From positions 62,001 to 126,000 of the forward strand of contig JAIQEY010000003.1 in assembly GCA_020073565.1 (NCBI GenBank): DNA of 64,000 nt. The letters are read 5' to 3'. The position numbers and the translations under genes are program-made. The notes below the pieces were generated by a model that was given only the letters and a program-made list of their open reading frames with translations, was not told the origin of the DNA and made no database searches. The stretch's first letter is position 1. Each line of letters starts with the position of its first letter. Positions 8,863 through 17,498 of this stretch are shown here, piece after piece. Source of the stretch: Terriglobia bacterium (lineage in GTDB: Bacteria > Acidobacteriota > Terriglobia > Terriglobales > Acidobacteriaceae).

Positions 8863-8891
8863 TTGACACGTTTTGCTTGGACTTGTATAGT
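8863..8891 (+). promoter_or_regulatory. Sigma70 promoter of phasin-like gene 1
   Basis: TTGACA at 8863-8868, 17-base spacer, TATAGT at 8886-8891. The same layout occurs at 40542-40570 before the second phasin-like gene. Confidence 0.75.
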
Positions 8892-8898
8892 TTAGCTG

Positions 8899-8915
8899 AT
8901 GCTGCAATGCAGCAA
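8899..8915 (+). promoter_or_regulatory. Probable PhaR operator 1
   Basis: ATGCTGCAATGCAGCAA, with a perfect 15-base palindrome TGCTGCAATGCAGCA at 8900-8914. The core CTGCAATGCAG (8902-8912) equals the CTGC-N3-GCAG site established for PhaR of Paracoccus denitrificans. It starts 10 bases after the -10 element, covering about +4 to +20, where a repressor would block transcription. phaR itself starts 86 bases away on the other strand. Confidence 0.7.
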
Positions 8916-8930
8916 TTTGGAGGTACTCAT

Positions 8931-9866
8931 ATGGCAGTGATGGAGCACGAACCCTCTCGGACTCATCCCAGGGAATCGTCCTTTGTTTCGCTTCTCTCGG
9001 GCTGGGCGCAGCAGGGGGTTCAGACTTTCTTTACTACCCAACGGATTCTGCTGGATCTTGCAATGCGGCAGAACGCCAACGTCATGCACGCAGTGCGGCA
9101 ACAGTTGTCCGATCCGCACCACTCTCCGACCGCCATTCTCAGCGAAGTCGCTGGGGAAGGCGTGTCCAACTTCATTGAAGGCCAAAAGATCCTGCTCGAT
9201 CTGGGACAGCAACAGAATGAACTGCTGATGAACGGCGTGAAAGAGCGGGTCGGGGATTGGCCCGCGGTGCACGCGGTCACGGACCTGCTACGGCGGAGCC
9301 TGGACGCTTTCATCGACATGCAGCAGGAATTCCTGAAGATTGCCGACAAACAGACCCATACCTGGGTGGAGGCAACCAAGACCGGTAAGGTATACCAAGG
9401 CGAGCACCTGATGGACATGGCTCGCGAGAGCATGGAAAACTTTGTCAAAGCACAGAAGCAGTTCCTGGACGTCGTCGCCGAGGAAACCGCCAAAGCCACC
9501 GGCGGAAAACACACCAATGGCGCCGTCAAGAAAATGAAGACCACCGAACTGACCGAACTGGCGCGCCAGGCAACCAAGTCGTTCATCGATGCCCAAAAGA
9601 AACTGGCGGACCTAGCCGGGCAGCAGATGAACTCCAACCTGAAAATTGCGAACAAGACGCTGGAATCCGTGACGCCATTTCCATTCCTGCCGCTGGCGGA
9701 ACTCACGCGCGAAGGCGTGCAAAGCTACGTCGATGCCCAAAAGGCATTGATGGACGTATTAATGAAGTCGACGAATCCACCCAAACACGTAGGCAAGACC
9801 GTACATCGCGCGAAGCGGCCGGTGCGTGCGGGCAAGAAACATACGGCAGCAGCGGTAGCCGTCTAA
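8931..9866 (+). CDS. Phasin-like granule-associated protein 1
   Basis: 311-residue helical protein starting at ATG 8931 behind GGAGGT; a longer in-frame extension upstream crosses the promoter and is rejected. It contains at least six imperfect copies of a motif like 'F-x-x-A-Q-K-x-L-L-D-L-A-x-x-Q-x' (for example FFTTQRILLDLAMRQN, FIEGQKILLDLGQQQN, FVKAQKQFLDVVAEE, FIDAQKKLADLAGQQ), spaced by 35-60 residues, as in phasin-type amphipathic helices. The C-terminal tail is strongly basic (KTVHRAKRPVRAGKKH), like the DNA-binding tails of PhaF-type phasins. The product likely coats intracellular storage granules and may tether them to DNA. The operator and adjacent phaR support PhaR control. Paralogue at 40607-41386. 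Confidence 0.75.
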   Translation: MAVMEHEPSRTHPRESSFVSLLSGWAQQGVQTFFTTQRILLDLAMRQNANVMHAVRQQLSDPHHSPTAILSEVAGEGVSNFIEGQKILLDLGQQQNELLMNGVKERVGDWPAVHAVTDLLRRSLDAFIDMQQEFLKIADKQTHTWVEATKTGKVYQGEHLMDMARESMENFVKAQKQFLDVVAEETAKATGGKHTNGAVKKMKTTELTELARQATKSFIDAQKKLADLAGQQMNSNLKIANKTLESVTPFPFLPLAELTREGVQSYVDAQKALMDVLMKSTNPPKHVGKTVHRAKRPVRAGKKHTAAAVAV

Positions 9867-9873
9867 CAGGCCT

Positions 9874-9916
9874 GGCACGGGTACCGGCTGCGTAACCGCG
9901 TGGCCGGTACTGTGCC
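9874..9916 (+). terminator. Imperfect hairpin after phasin-like gene 1
   Basis: GGCACGGGTACCGG (9874-9887) can pair with CCGGTACTGTGCC (9904-9916) apart from one bulge. It sits 7 bases after the stop codon, a position fitting a terminator, but no T-run follows. Confidence 0.35.
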
Positions 9917-10129
9917 ACGTCGGGCTGACGTGCCCGAATCTGGTGTACGGGCACGTCGCCCGGTCTCTGCCAGCACGAAAGATAAATCAGCGGTCGCCCC
10001 AAGGACGCCGCCTTCTCTCCTCTCGGCGAGGCGCGCAATGAAGATTCCGCTAACTCCCATTCGATTCCCGCGCTGCACAATCCCTCCGCAACCAGGAATT
10101 GATTCAACGATCTTTCACAGAGGTGAAAT

Positions 10130-11923
10130 ATGGCTACGGTTTCAGCAGTGCCCACGACCAAGATCTCCGGCGGCAGCTTTCTGATCGAGGAGCGGGCGCC
10201 CGACGATGTATTTACTCCAGAAGATTTCACCGACCAGCATTTGTTGATCGCGCAAACTACCGAAGAATTCGCAAACAAGGAAGTCGTTCCTAACATCGAA
10301 AAGATGGAGCACAAGGAGTTCGCCGTCAATCGCGAACTGGTGAAGAAGGCCGGCGAACTTGGACTGAGCGGCGTCGACATTCCCGAACAATATGGCGGCA
10401 TGGAGATGGATAAGGTCACCTCCGCCATCATCGCCGACCGCCTGGCCAAGTACGGTGGCTTCAGCACAACTTGGGGCGCTCACACCTGCATCGGCACTCT
10501 ACCCATTGTCTATTTCGGCACGGACCAGCAGAAGAAGAAGTACCTGCCCGGCTTGGCGAGCGGCGACACGGTGGGAGCCTATGCCCTCTCCGAATCGTCC
10601 TCCGGGTCAGATGCTCTCAATTGCCGCGCCCGCGCCACTCTTTCCCCGGACGGCAAGCACTATCTTCTGAACGGCGAAAAAATGTGGATCACCAACGCCG
10701 GGTTCGCCGACCTGTTCATCGTGTTCGCCAAGGTGGACGGAGAGAAGTTCACTGCCTTTATCATCGAGCGCAAATTCCCCGGCTTTGCAGTGGGCGCGGA
10801 AGAACACAAGATGGGCATTCGCGGTTCGTCCACCTGTCCGCTCATCCTCACCGACTGCCAGGTCCCGGTCGAGAACGTCCTCGGCGAGATTGGCAAAGGA
10901 CACCACATTGCTTTCAACGTGCTCAACGTGGGCCGTTTCAAACTGGGTGCAGGATGCATTGGCTCGTCCCGCGACTGCATCGAGAAGGCCGTGGCGTATG
11001 CCAAGCAGCGCAAGGCGTTCGGCAAAGTGATTGCCGATTTCGGGCTGATTCGCGAGAAGCTCGCCAACATGGCGGCCGGCATTTTCACCGGTGAAGCCAT
11101 GGCGTATCGCACTGTCGGCATGATGGACGCGGCGATCGCACAACTCGGCGACAGTCACAACGACATGAGCCAGGTCCGCAAAGTAATCGACGAGTATGCC
11201 ATCGAGTGCTCGATCCTCAAGGTATGGGGCTCGGAGTTCATCAATCACGTGGTCGATGAGATGGTGCAGATCTATGGTGGGTACGGGTTTGTCGAGGAGT
11301 ATCCCGCCGAGCGCGCCTACCGCGATGCCCGCATCAACCGAATCTTCGAAGGCACCAACGAAATCAACCGCCTCGTCATTACCGGCTTCCTTCTGAAACG
11401 GGCGATGTCAGGCCAACTGCCGTTGATGGCCGTCATCAAGAAGATGATGGACGAAATACTCGCTGGAGTGCGGGACGAAGGACCCGAGGGTCTGCTTGCC
11501 GAAGAGCGCAAGCTGGTTGCGACGGCCAAGAAGATCGGCCTGTTCGCAGCCGGAGTTGCCACCCAGAAGTATATGCAAGCCATCCAGGACCAACAGGAGA
11601 TCATGGGCGCCATCGCCAACATGGTCATTGAAACCTACGCCATGGAGTCAGGCGTACTGCGTGCCCAGAAACTGGCCGCGCGGAACGGCGAGGCCGGCGC
11701 TGCCTACGCCGTCGCCATGACTCGGGTTTACATGGCAGGCGCGATCGAGAGAATTGAAAGTGCGGCCAGAATGGTAATTGCAGCCTGCGCCGAAGGCGAC
11801 ATGCTGCGATCGCAAATGGCAGTCCTCCGCCGTCTGTGCAAGTACGAAGCATGGAACACGGTGGCGTTGCGGCAGACGATTGCACAAAAAGTCATCGAAA
11901 CTGGCAAATACGTGATTGCTTAG
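10130..11923 (+). CDS. Acyl-CoA dehydrogenase, very-long-chain type
   Basis: 597-residue FAD enzyme that desaturates acyl-CoA to trans-2-enoyl-CoA, the first step of beta-oxidation. Segments GAYALSESSSGSDAL, GEKMWITNAGFADLFIVFAK and GYGFVEEYPAERAYRDARI are family hallmarks; Glu407 in RIFEGTNEI fits the catalytic base. The protein has about 170 residues beyond the core domain, the pattern of the VLCAD/ACAD9 group, favouring long-chain substrates. RBS AGAGGTG precedes ATG 10130. It precedes the lipid operon and would deliver electrons to the EtfBA pair encoded at 16.7-18.5 kb. A second, more distant acyl-CoA dehydrogenase lies at 18495-20174. Confidence 0.93.
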   Translation: MATVSAVPTTKISGGSFLIEERAPDDVFTPEDFTDQHLLIAQTTEEFANKEVVPNIEKMEHKEFAVNRELVKKAGELGLSGVDIPEQYGGMEMDKVTSAIIADRLAKYGGFSTTWGAHTCIGTLPIVYFGTDQQKKKYLPGLASGDTVGAYALSESSSGSDALNCRARATLSPDGKHYLLNGEKMWITNAGFADLFIVFAKVDGEKFTAFIIERKFPGFAVGAEEHKMGIRGSSTCPLILTDCQVPVENVLGEIGKGHHIAFNVLNVGRFKLGAGCIGSSRDCIEKAVAYAKQRKAFGKVIADFGLIREKLANMAAGIFTGEAMAYRTVGMMDAAIAQLGDSHNDMSQVRKVIDEYAIECSILKVWGSEFINHVVDEMVQIYGGYGFVEEYPAERAYRDARINRIFEGTNEINRLVITGFLLKRAMSGQLPLMAVIKKMMDEILAGVRDEGPEGLLAEERKLVATAKKIGLFAAGVATQKYMQAIQDQQEIMGAIANMVIETYAMESGVLRAQKLAARNGEAGAAYAVAMTRVYMAGAIERIESAARMVIAACAEGDMLRSQMAVLRRLCKYEAWNTVALRQTIAQKVIETGKYVIA

Positions 11924-12464
11924 TTTCTCACGATCAAGAAAGCGGAATGTAAGTCCCTGAGCGACAGGTGCGCTGTCGAGCGACGCCTTCCGAGGCCAGC
12001 AACTCAGGGAACTTCACGGGGACGGCGTGGACCTGGTCGAGACCACGACGTCCCCGTGTTCCTGTTATCTTCCCGAAAAACTGCAGTCAGCCGCTCGGAT
12101 GTCTGAGCTCGGATCCCTGAGCTTAGTTCGAACTGTTCAAGCTTCCCTGCTTCATAGACGTGTGACTCCAGTCACCGTGAAATGTGACCCATGTAGCAGA
12201 CCCGCACCAGCTCCGAGCGTTCTACTCATCTTGGGATCGAGATTGCGGTATTGGTTCAGCGCACGGACCACGGAAGCTCGACCGCTCGAGGTGGGTGTCA
12301 CGCGTCTGTAGCAATCCCGACAGGTCTGGTTTTGCCAGGCAATTGAGTAGGAGAGAAGAAGTCGGCCTCAGGCAGACGTTCTCGTTCGAATTCTCATCCG
12401 TTTTGATGGCGATGGCCAGAGTTCCAAGCCCGGTTCCCGATTGTCTGCACAGTGAGGTAGCTCC
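11924..12464. other. Intergenic region without supported gene
   Basis: 541 bases between the acyl-CoA dehydrogenase and the small membrane-protein gene. Short frames here lack ribosome-binding sites and family resemblance. A GTGACTCCAGTCACCGTGAAATGTGACCC-like area near 12163-12192 has small inverted segments. I see no clear promoter, although one for the downstream operon might be expected here. Confidence 0.5.
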
Positions 12465-12851
12465 ATGAACGTCAGCGCGTGGTCGAAATCCAACATTGAT
12501 TATGGCAAGAGGCTTGTGGATTCCGGACTGGAGGGAGCACGTTCCGGGGAAGGAGAGTTCCTCCACGGAAAACCGCTCGCTCCGTTTCTTGAGGAATCCG
12601 CCCGACATGCCTTAAAGCCAGCCGCCCTTGGGGTGTGCATCGGTGTGTTGGGCAGCTGTGCGGCCAACGGGCGTCGGTCACCCCGCAAAGCATTGGTGTT
12701 TGGGTTCCTCGGAGGAGCCATCGCCTTTGGTATCGGTATGGTCTGGAGCAACCGTCGTCTAGCGGCAAGTGTCACTTCGAGTGCGTTCAAGAACATGGGC
12801 AAGGTCCGGGATGAGCACTGGCTCGAAAATCACCCGATCGACTACGCATAA
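12465..12851 (+). CDS. Small membrane protein, function unknown
   Basis: 128-residue protein with a GAGGT ribosome-binding site eight bases before its ATG. Two hydrophobic, glycine-rich helices are predicted at about residues 48-66 (ALKPAALGVCIGVLG) and 77-95 (ALVFGFLGGAIAFGIGMVW), separated by a basic turn (NGRRSPRK), so it is probably a hairpin in the cytoplasmic membrane with both ends on the same side. The N-terminal 45 residues are polar. No family is recognised. It sits 79 bases before the WS/DGAT gene on the same strand and could be the first gene of the lipid operon. Confidence 0.65.
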   Translation: MNVSAWSKSNIDYGKRLVDSGLEGARSGEGEFLHGKPLAPFLEESARHALKPAALGVCIGVLGSCAANGRRSPRKALVFGFLGGAIAFGIGMVWSNRRLAASVTSSAFKNMGKVRDEHWLENHPIDYA

Positions 12852-12930
12852 GACTCGCTGAGCGGGGCCTGCAACGGCCCCCTCAATAGTTTGCCGAGCA
12901 AGCGCCGGACAACTGAACAGGAGTTCTGTC

Positions 12931-14526
12931 ATGCAGAACCACAATCGCGGCGATCGCCTTTCGTGGGGAGACACCGTTTTTCTGCATCTCGAGCGCGAGG
13001 GCATGCCGCTCAACGTGGCCAGTGTCTGCGTTTTTGACGGCGAGATTCCATTCGGAGCCTACCTGCGGTTCGTGGAGTCGAAGCTGCCGCTCCTTCCCCG
13101 CTACCTCAAGCGGGTCATGTCGCCACCGTTCGGAATTGGTCTCCCCAGCTGGGAGTACGACCCCACCTTCAAGATCCGCAACCACGTACGCCAGCTGACG
13201 CTCAAGCATGGTACCGACGCCGAACTGAAGGCAGTCGCGGGAAAACTTCTGAGCAAGGTGATGGACCGCCAGCACCCGTTGTGGGACCTGACCCTGGTGC
13301 ATGGCCTGAACGGCAATCGCACCGCCATGATCATCCGCTTGCACCATTGCATGGCCGATGGCATTGCCGGAGTCGGCATCATGAATGTGCTCCTGGACGC
13401 CAGCCCGGTGGCTGCGCCCCTGCCGAGAAAAAAGCTGCGGCTGCCGGCCCCTCCGCGGCGTGACCCGCTCACCTCGCTCATGAGCGGCGTCGTGGATTCT
13501 TATTCGGATGTCGTCAAGCGGATCCTCTCCGCACTGGAAGATATGGTGAGCATAGCGGAGCAAGTCACCGCCAATGGCGGCGACGACCTCCCCGCGGACC
13601 AATTCTCCCGTTTGCTGCCAGAAATCACAGCGTTTACGGAACGGTTGCGGTTTAACGTTCCCTACCGCGGACCGCAGAAATTCACCTGGGCCGAAATTCC
13701 GCTGGCAGACGTCAAAGCCATCCGGCAGAGCTGCGATGCGAGCGTCAATGACGTAATTCTCGCGCTCATGACAGCCACTATTCGGCGCTACAGCGAACTC
13801 CATGGCGATCGGGTCAAGGGCAAGTTGCTGCGCATGATGGTTCCCGTCAATCTGCGCGGCAGCGAGAGCCCAGGAGAGTTGGGGAACCGCATCTCCCTGG
13901 TTCCGGTCACCATTCCACTGGATATACGGAATCCTAGAAAACTGCTGGCCGCCGCGCATGAGAGAACGAACTTTCTAAAACGCGTGCATGCCGCTGAACT
14001 CGTGAGCCTGGCGGGTGGTTTGATCGGCTTTCTCCCCACTTCGGTCCAGGCGCTCACCGGTCCGCTCGTGAGCCAGTTGCCGATCACGCCCTTCAACCTG
14101 GTGTGCACGAATGTGCCCGGGCCACAATTCCCGCTCTACCTGCTGGGCCACGAGATGTTGCGCTGTTACCCCTATGTTCCGATCGGGGGCGAAATGGCGG
14201 TCAACTGCGCCATCTTGAGCTACAACGGCACGGTGTACTTCGGGTTCAGCGGAGACGTGCACGCCGCGCCGGATTTGGGGCGCTTGGAGACATTTCTGGA
14301 ACAAAGTTTCACGGAGCTGCGAGAAGCTGCTCGCGGCCAGGCACCGCCAAAGAACAGGAAGAGGCCACGCCCGAAGGTACAGAACGTTTCAAAACCGGCG
14401 CCTGCGCCGGTGGCGATCGTTCCCGCACCTGTTCCCCCACGGGCCCCTCTTCCTGCGGTTGAACCGGCAGGAGGGACAGGTCCAATCACGGAAGAGGAGA
14501 GACTTCAGACCGTAGCGAGTGCGTAG
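12931..14526 (+). CDS. Wax ester synthase / diacylglycerol acyltransferase (WS/DGAT family)
   Basis: 531-residue O-acyltransferase that joins acyl-CoA to a fatty alcohol or diacylglycerol at the membrane face, making storage wax esters or triacylglycerol. The catalytic HHxxxDG motif is LHHCMADG, with His138, His139 and Asp143. Also present are PLWDLTLVHGL, the NVPGPQFPLYLLG segment near residue 393, and the start 'RLSWGDTVFLHLE' typical of the family (usually S-x2-D-x3). RBS CAGGAG precedes the ATG. The C-terminal 60 residues form a Pro/Ala/Lys-rich tail beyond the usual fold. First large gene of a compact same-strand run leading to the megasynthase; it may acylate products of that synthase, which is inference. 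Confidence 0.9.
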   Translation: MQNHNRGDRLSWGDTVFLHLEREGMPLNVASVCVFDGEIPFGAYLRFVESKLPLLPRYLKRVMSPPFGIGLPSWEYDPTFKIRNHVRQLTLKHGTDAELKAVAGKLLSKVMDRQHPLWDLTLVHGLNGNRTAMIIRLHHCMADGIAGVGIMNVLLDASPVAAPLPRKKLRLPAPPRRDPLTSLMSGVVDSYSDVVKRILSALEDMVSIAEQVTANGGDDLPADQFSRLLPEITAFTERLRFNVPYRGPQKFTWAEIPLADVKAIRQSCDASVNDVILALMTATIRRYSELHGDRVKGKLLRMMVPVNLRGSESPGELGNRISLVPVTIPLDIRNPRKLLAAAHERTNFLKRVHAAELVSLAGGLIGFLPTSVQALTGPLVSQLPITPFNLVCTNVPGPQFPLYLLGHEMLRCYPYVPIGGEMAVNCAILSYNGTVYFGFSGDVHAAPDLGRLETFLEQSFTELREAARGQAPPKNRKRPRPKVQNVSKPAPAPVAIVPAPVPPRAPLPAVEPAGGTGPITEEERLQTVASA

Positions 14527-14600
14527 TGGTTGGGGGACCGCTACTGCTGTAGGAAGTCGCTGGGTAGGGCCAGGTCCGTTAGAGATAGGCGAGGTTCATC

Positions 14601-16673
14601 ATGGTAGGCCTGCAATCACCCGAGCAAGCAACCTATTGGTTGATTCAAGGGCGAATTCTATTCCTGATCATTCATCTTCTAGGCGTCGCTTGTTTTGCCT
14701 ACATCGTGGCGAAACGCCTGACGCCGCTCCTTCGGGGAGAGCGTGATCTTCGTTTTGACCGGCCACTGGCCCGACTGGGCAGAGTTGCGCAATTCTGGCT
14801 GGGGCAATGGAAGCACCCGCGCTACAAGTTTGCAGGAATCGTTCATATCTTTATTTTTGCGGGTTTCATTCTGCTCGCAACTCGTGCCTTCTCGCTGATT
14901 CTCGGCATCGCCGACACCGTTGCGCTGCCCGCCATCGTCGGCCATGTCTACGACATTATTAAGGACTACGCCACCACCATCGTCTTCCTCTGTATGGTGG
15001 TCGCGGCAACTCGGCGGCTGGTCTTCAAACCTGCGCGCTATGCCGTGCCGCCCAGATACGGCAAGGCCCATACGGCGGACGCTATCTTCCTTCTGGGGCT
15101 GATCGCAGTGCTGATGGCGGCTGACAGTTTGTTCGCCGCCAGCAAGGCGGCCTATCAGACCCAGCAAGGCCAAGCGGCTGACTTCCTGGCGATTCTGTCG
15201 CTGCCGTGGCTGCTGAAATCCGCTCTGCTTTCCACTTCCCTGCCCACGCTGCAGCATCTCTACCTCGGCGCGTTTCTTACTCACGACCTGACGTTCTTCT
15301 TCTTACTCTGCTACCGCCCCTTTGGAATCCAGTTTCACGTGGAGACGTCGCTGTTCAACGTTTACTTCGCAAAGTTGGATAGGGAAATCCTGAAGCCGGT
15401 GAGATGGGGCGTGAGCGATGAGCATCTGGACCAGGTGAAATCCTTCGGTGTGAAGACATTCGAAGACTTTACCTGGAAGCACATGCTCGATTTCTATTCC
15501 TGCGCCGACTGCGGGCGCTGCTCCGATAACTGCCCCGCCAACGCGGTGGGCAGGCCGTTATCGCCAAGATTCATCTCGATCAAGGCCAGAGATTACGCCT
15601 TCCAGCACTATCCGATGTTCGGCACTTCGGCCAACAGCAAGCCGCTCATCGGCAACATCTATTCCGAGGATGAAATCTGGTCCTGCACCACCTGCGGCGC
15701 CTGTGAAGCAGAGTGCCCGTTGTTGGTCGAGTACATCGACAAGATCGTCGATTTGCGGCGCGGCATGATCGACGACGGGAAGGTGCCTCAGACTCTGCAG
15801 AAGCCTCTGAAGGCGCTGGAGAGCCGCGGCAATCCCTACGGCAAGATGGAAAAAAAGAAGGCCGACTGGGCCAAAGTCAAAGAGTTTCAGCAAACCTGCG
15901 ACGTCAAAATCCTCGATGGAAAATCCGAAGCCGACACTTTGTATTTTGTCGACAGCATCACCTCCTACGACGACCGGATGCAGTCGATCGGGCGGGCCAC
16001 CGCCAGGATTCTCAACCACGCTGGCGAAAACTTCGGAATTCTCGGCGGCGCAGAGAGAGATAGCGGGCATGAAGTCCGGCGGTTCGGCGAAGAAACCCTG
16101 TTCATGGCCCTGCGCGACCACAACGTGGACGCCATCAAGGCATCCGGAGTCCAAAAGATCGTTACTGCCGACCCGCACGCCTACAACGCGCTGAAACACG
16201 ACTATAAGGATGTGCCGCCGGTCGAGCACATCAGTCAGGTGATCGCCGGGGCAGTGAAGGACGGCAAGATCAAATTCAATCCCGTAGAAGACAAGGACTC
16301 CGTCTACACCTACCACGATCCCTGTTATCTGGGGCGGCACAACCAGGTCTACGACGACCCGCGCGCTGTGCTCGATGCGATTCCTGATTTGAAGCGAGTC
16401 GAAATGAAGCGGTCCCGGGACCGCTCATTCTGCTGCGGTGGTGGCGGTCTGATGCTGTTCTACGAGCCCAAAGAAGAGCAGCGAATGGGTGTGACCAGAG
16501 TCAGGATGGCGGCCGAGGCCGGGGCCAACGTGATTGTGACGGCCTGTCCATTCTGCATGGTGAATATAGAAGATGCGATCAAGGTCGCAGGTCTGGAAGG
16601 AAAAATGACCGCCATCGATTTGGCGGAACTAGTGGACAAGCAGATCGCGCACGAGATTCCGCAAGCGGTGTAA
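14601..16673 (+). CDS. etfD: Membrane Fe-S oxidoreductase, EtfD / EMO type (Etf:quinone oxidoreductase)
   Basis: 690-residue fusion: an N-terminal membrane part with about six helices (within residues 13-240, nitrate-reductase-gamma-like), two [4Fe-4S] motifs (C301-x2-C304-x2-C307-x3-C311 and C362-x2-C365-x2-C368-x3-C372), and two heterodisulfide-reductase-type CCG domains. Proteins of this design, such as mycobacterial EtfD, take electrons from EtfBA and pass them to menaquinone during fatty acid oxidation. The second CCG domain is intact (HDPCYLGRH, SFCCGGGGL, ACPFC), but the first has lost its cysteines: DSITSYD near 451 and ERDSGHE near 485 where Cys would stand. The gene is 39 bases before etfB, supporting the assignment. 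Confidence 0.85.
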   Translation: MVGLQSPEQATYWLIQGRILFLIIHLLGVACFAYIVAKRLTPLLRGERDLRFDRPLARLGRVAQFWLGQWKHPRYKFAGIVHIFIFAGFILLATRAFSLILGIADTVALPAIVGHVYDIIKDYATTIVFLCMVVAATRRLVFKPARYAVPPRYGKAHTADAIFLLGLIAVLMAADSLFAASKAAYQTQQGQAADFLAILSLPWLLKSALLSTSLPTLQHLYLGAFLTHDLTFFFLLCYRPFGIQFHVETSLFNVYFAKLDREILKPVRWGVSDEHLDQVKSFGVKTFEDFTWKHMLDFYSCADCGRCSDNCPANAVGRPLSPRFISIKARDYAFQHYPMFGTSANSKPLIGNIYSEDEIWSCTTCGACEAECPLLVEYIDKIVDLRRGMIDDGKVPQTLQKPLKALESRGNPYGKMEKKKADWAKVKEFQQTCDVKILDGKSEADTLYFVDSITSYDDRMQSIGRATARILNHAGENFGILGGAERDSGHEVRRFGEETLFMALRDHNVDAIKASGVQKIVTADPHAYNALKHDYKDVPPVEHISQVIAGAVKDGKIKFNPVEDKDSVYTYHDPCYLGRHNQVYDDPRAVLDAIPDLKRVEMKRSRDRSFCCGGGGLMLFYEPKEEQRMGVTRVRMAAEAGANVIVTACPFCMVNIEDAIKVAGLEGKMTAIDLAELVDKQIAHEIPQAV

Positions 16674-16712
16674 AGGAAGAGCAAAACCAAGATTAATTCT
16701 GTGGAGGTGCAC

Positions 16713-17498
16713 GTGGAAATTCTAGTTTGCGCACGAAGAGTGCCTGACACTTCGGAAAACGAGATCGAACTCAACCACGCGGGAAATGACATCGAGCGCG
16801 ATGAGTTGGTCTATTCGATCAATGAACCGGACAACTACGCGGTCGAAGAGGCCCTGCAGATCGTAGCCCGAGTCGGAGGCAGCGTCACAGTAGCCACGAT
16901 TGGCGGCGAGGACGACGAGGAAATTCTTCGCCGTGAGATGGCCATGGGCGTTCAACAGGGTGTGCTGATCTCAGACGACGCCTTCGCTGGATCGGACGGC
17001 CGGGGCGTCGCAACCATCCTGAAGCATTACGTCGAGAAGGGTCATTACGACTTGATCCTGACCGGCGTCCAGGCGGAGGACGGGGGCGCCCAGGTCGGAG
17101 GCATGCTGGCGGCGATGCTCGACTATCCGTTCGCCTCTTTGGTGAATTCCATTGAAGTGCTGGACGGCAAGCTGAAAATCAGCCGGGAAATCGCAGGCGG
17201 CAACAAGGAAATGAATGAGATTGATCTTCCTTGCGTGCTCTCCATTCAGACCGGCATCAATGAACCGCGCTATGTCGGAATGCGCGGCATCCGGCAGGTA
17301 GCCTCAGTTCCGATTCCAACCTTCGACGCGTCCGAGTTGGGGGTGGACCCAGGCTCGGTTGGAGAATCCGCCGCGAAGGTAAAGCGGGTCGACTACTTTG
17401 TTCCCGCGCTCGGCAAGGGAGCCGAGATGCTGCAAGGCAGCCGTGAGGAAAACGTCGACAAAGTTTTTGAGTTGGTGGCAGCCAAAGGAGGGTTGTAA
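16713..17498 (+). CDS. etfB: Electron transfer flavoprotein beta subunit
   Basis: 261-residue AMP-binding subunit of the heterodimeric flavoprotein that accepts electrons from acyl-CoA dehydrogenases. Family features include the N-terminal ILVCARRVPDTSE, the NEPDNYAVEEAL segment, LTGVQAEDGGAQVGGMLAAML, and the C-terminal Etf beta signature around VLSIQTGINEPRYVGMRGI. GTG at 16713 is chosen because GGAGG lies eight bases upstream and the protein then begins with the expected strand; the longer frame to 16701 starts inside the ribosome-binding site. The stop codon overlaps the etfA start by one base, so translation is coupled. Confidence 0.94.
   Translation: MEILVCARRVPDTSENEIELNHAGNDIERDELVYSINEPDNYAVEEALQIVARVGGSVTVATIGGEDDEEILRREMAMGVQQGVLISDDAFAGSDGRGVATILKHYVEKGHYDLILTGVQAEDGGAQVGGMLAAMLDYPFASLVNSIEVLDGKLKISREIAGGNKEMNEIDLPCVLSIQTGINEPRYVGMRGIRQVASVPIPTFDASELGVDPGSVGESAAKVKRVDYFVPALGKGAEMLQGSREENVDKVFELVAAKGGL

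Noticed and set aside
8310..8930. Upstream in-frame extension of phasin-like gene 1 over the phaR gene
   Set aside because: It would cross the promoter, operator and an antisense gene; the ATG at 8931 has a strong ribosome-binding site.
12027..12311. Open frame of 94 codons in the 11924-12464 gap
   Set aside because: No ribosome-binding site, no family resemblance and composition unlike neighbouring proteins.
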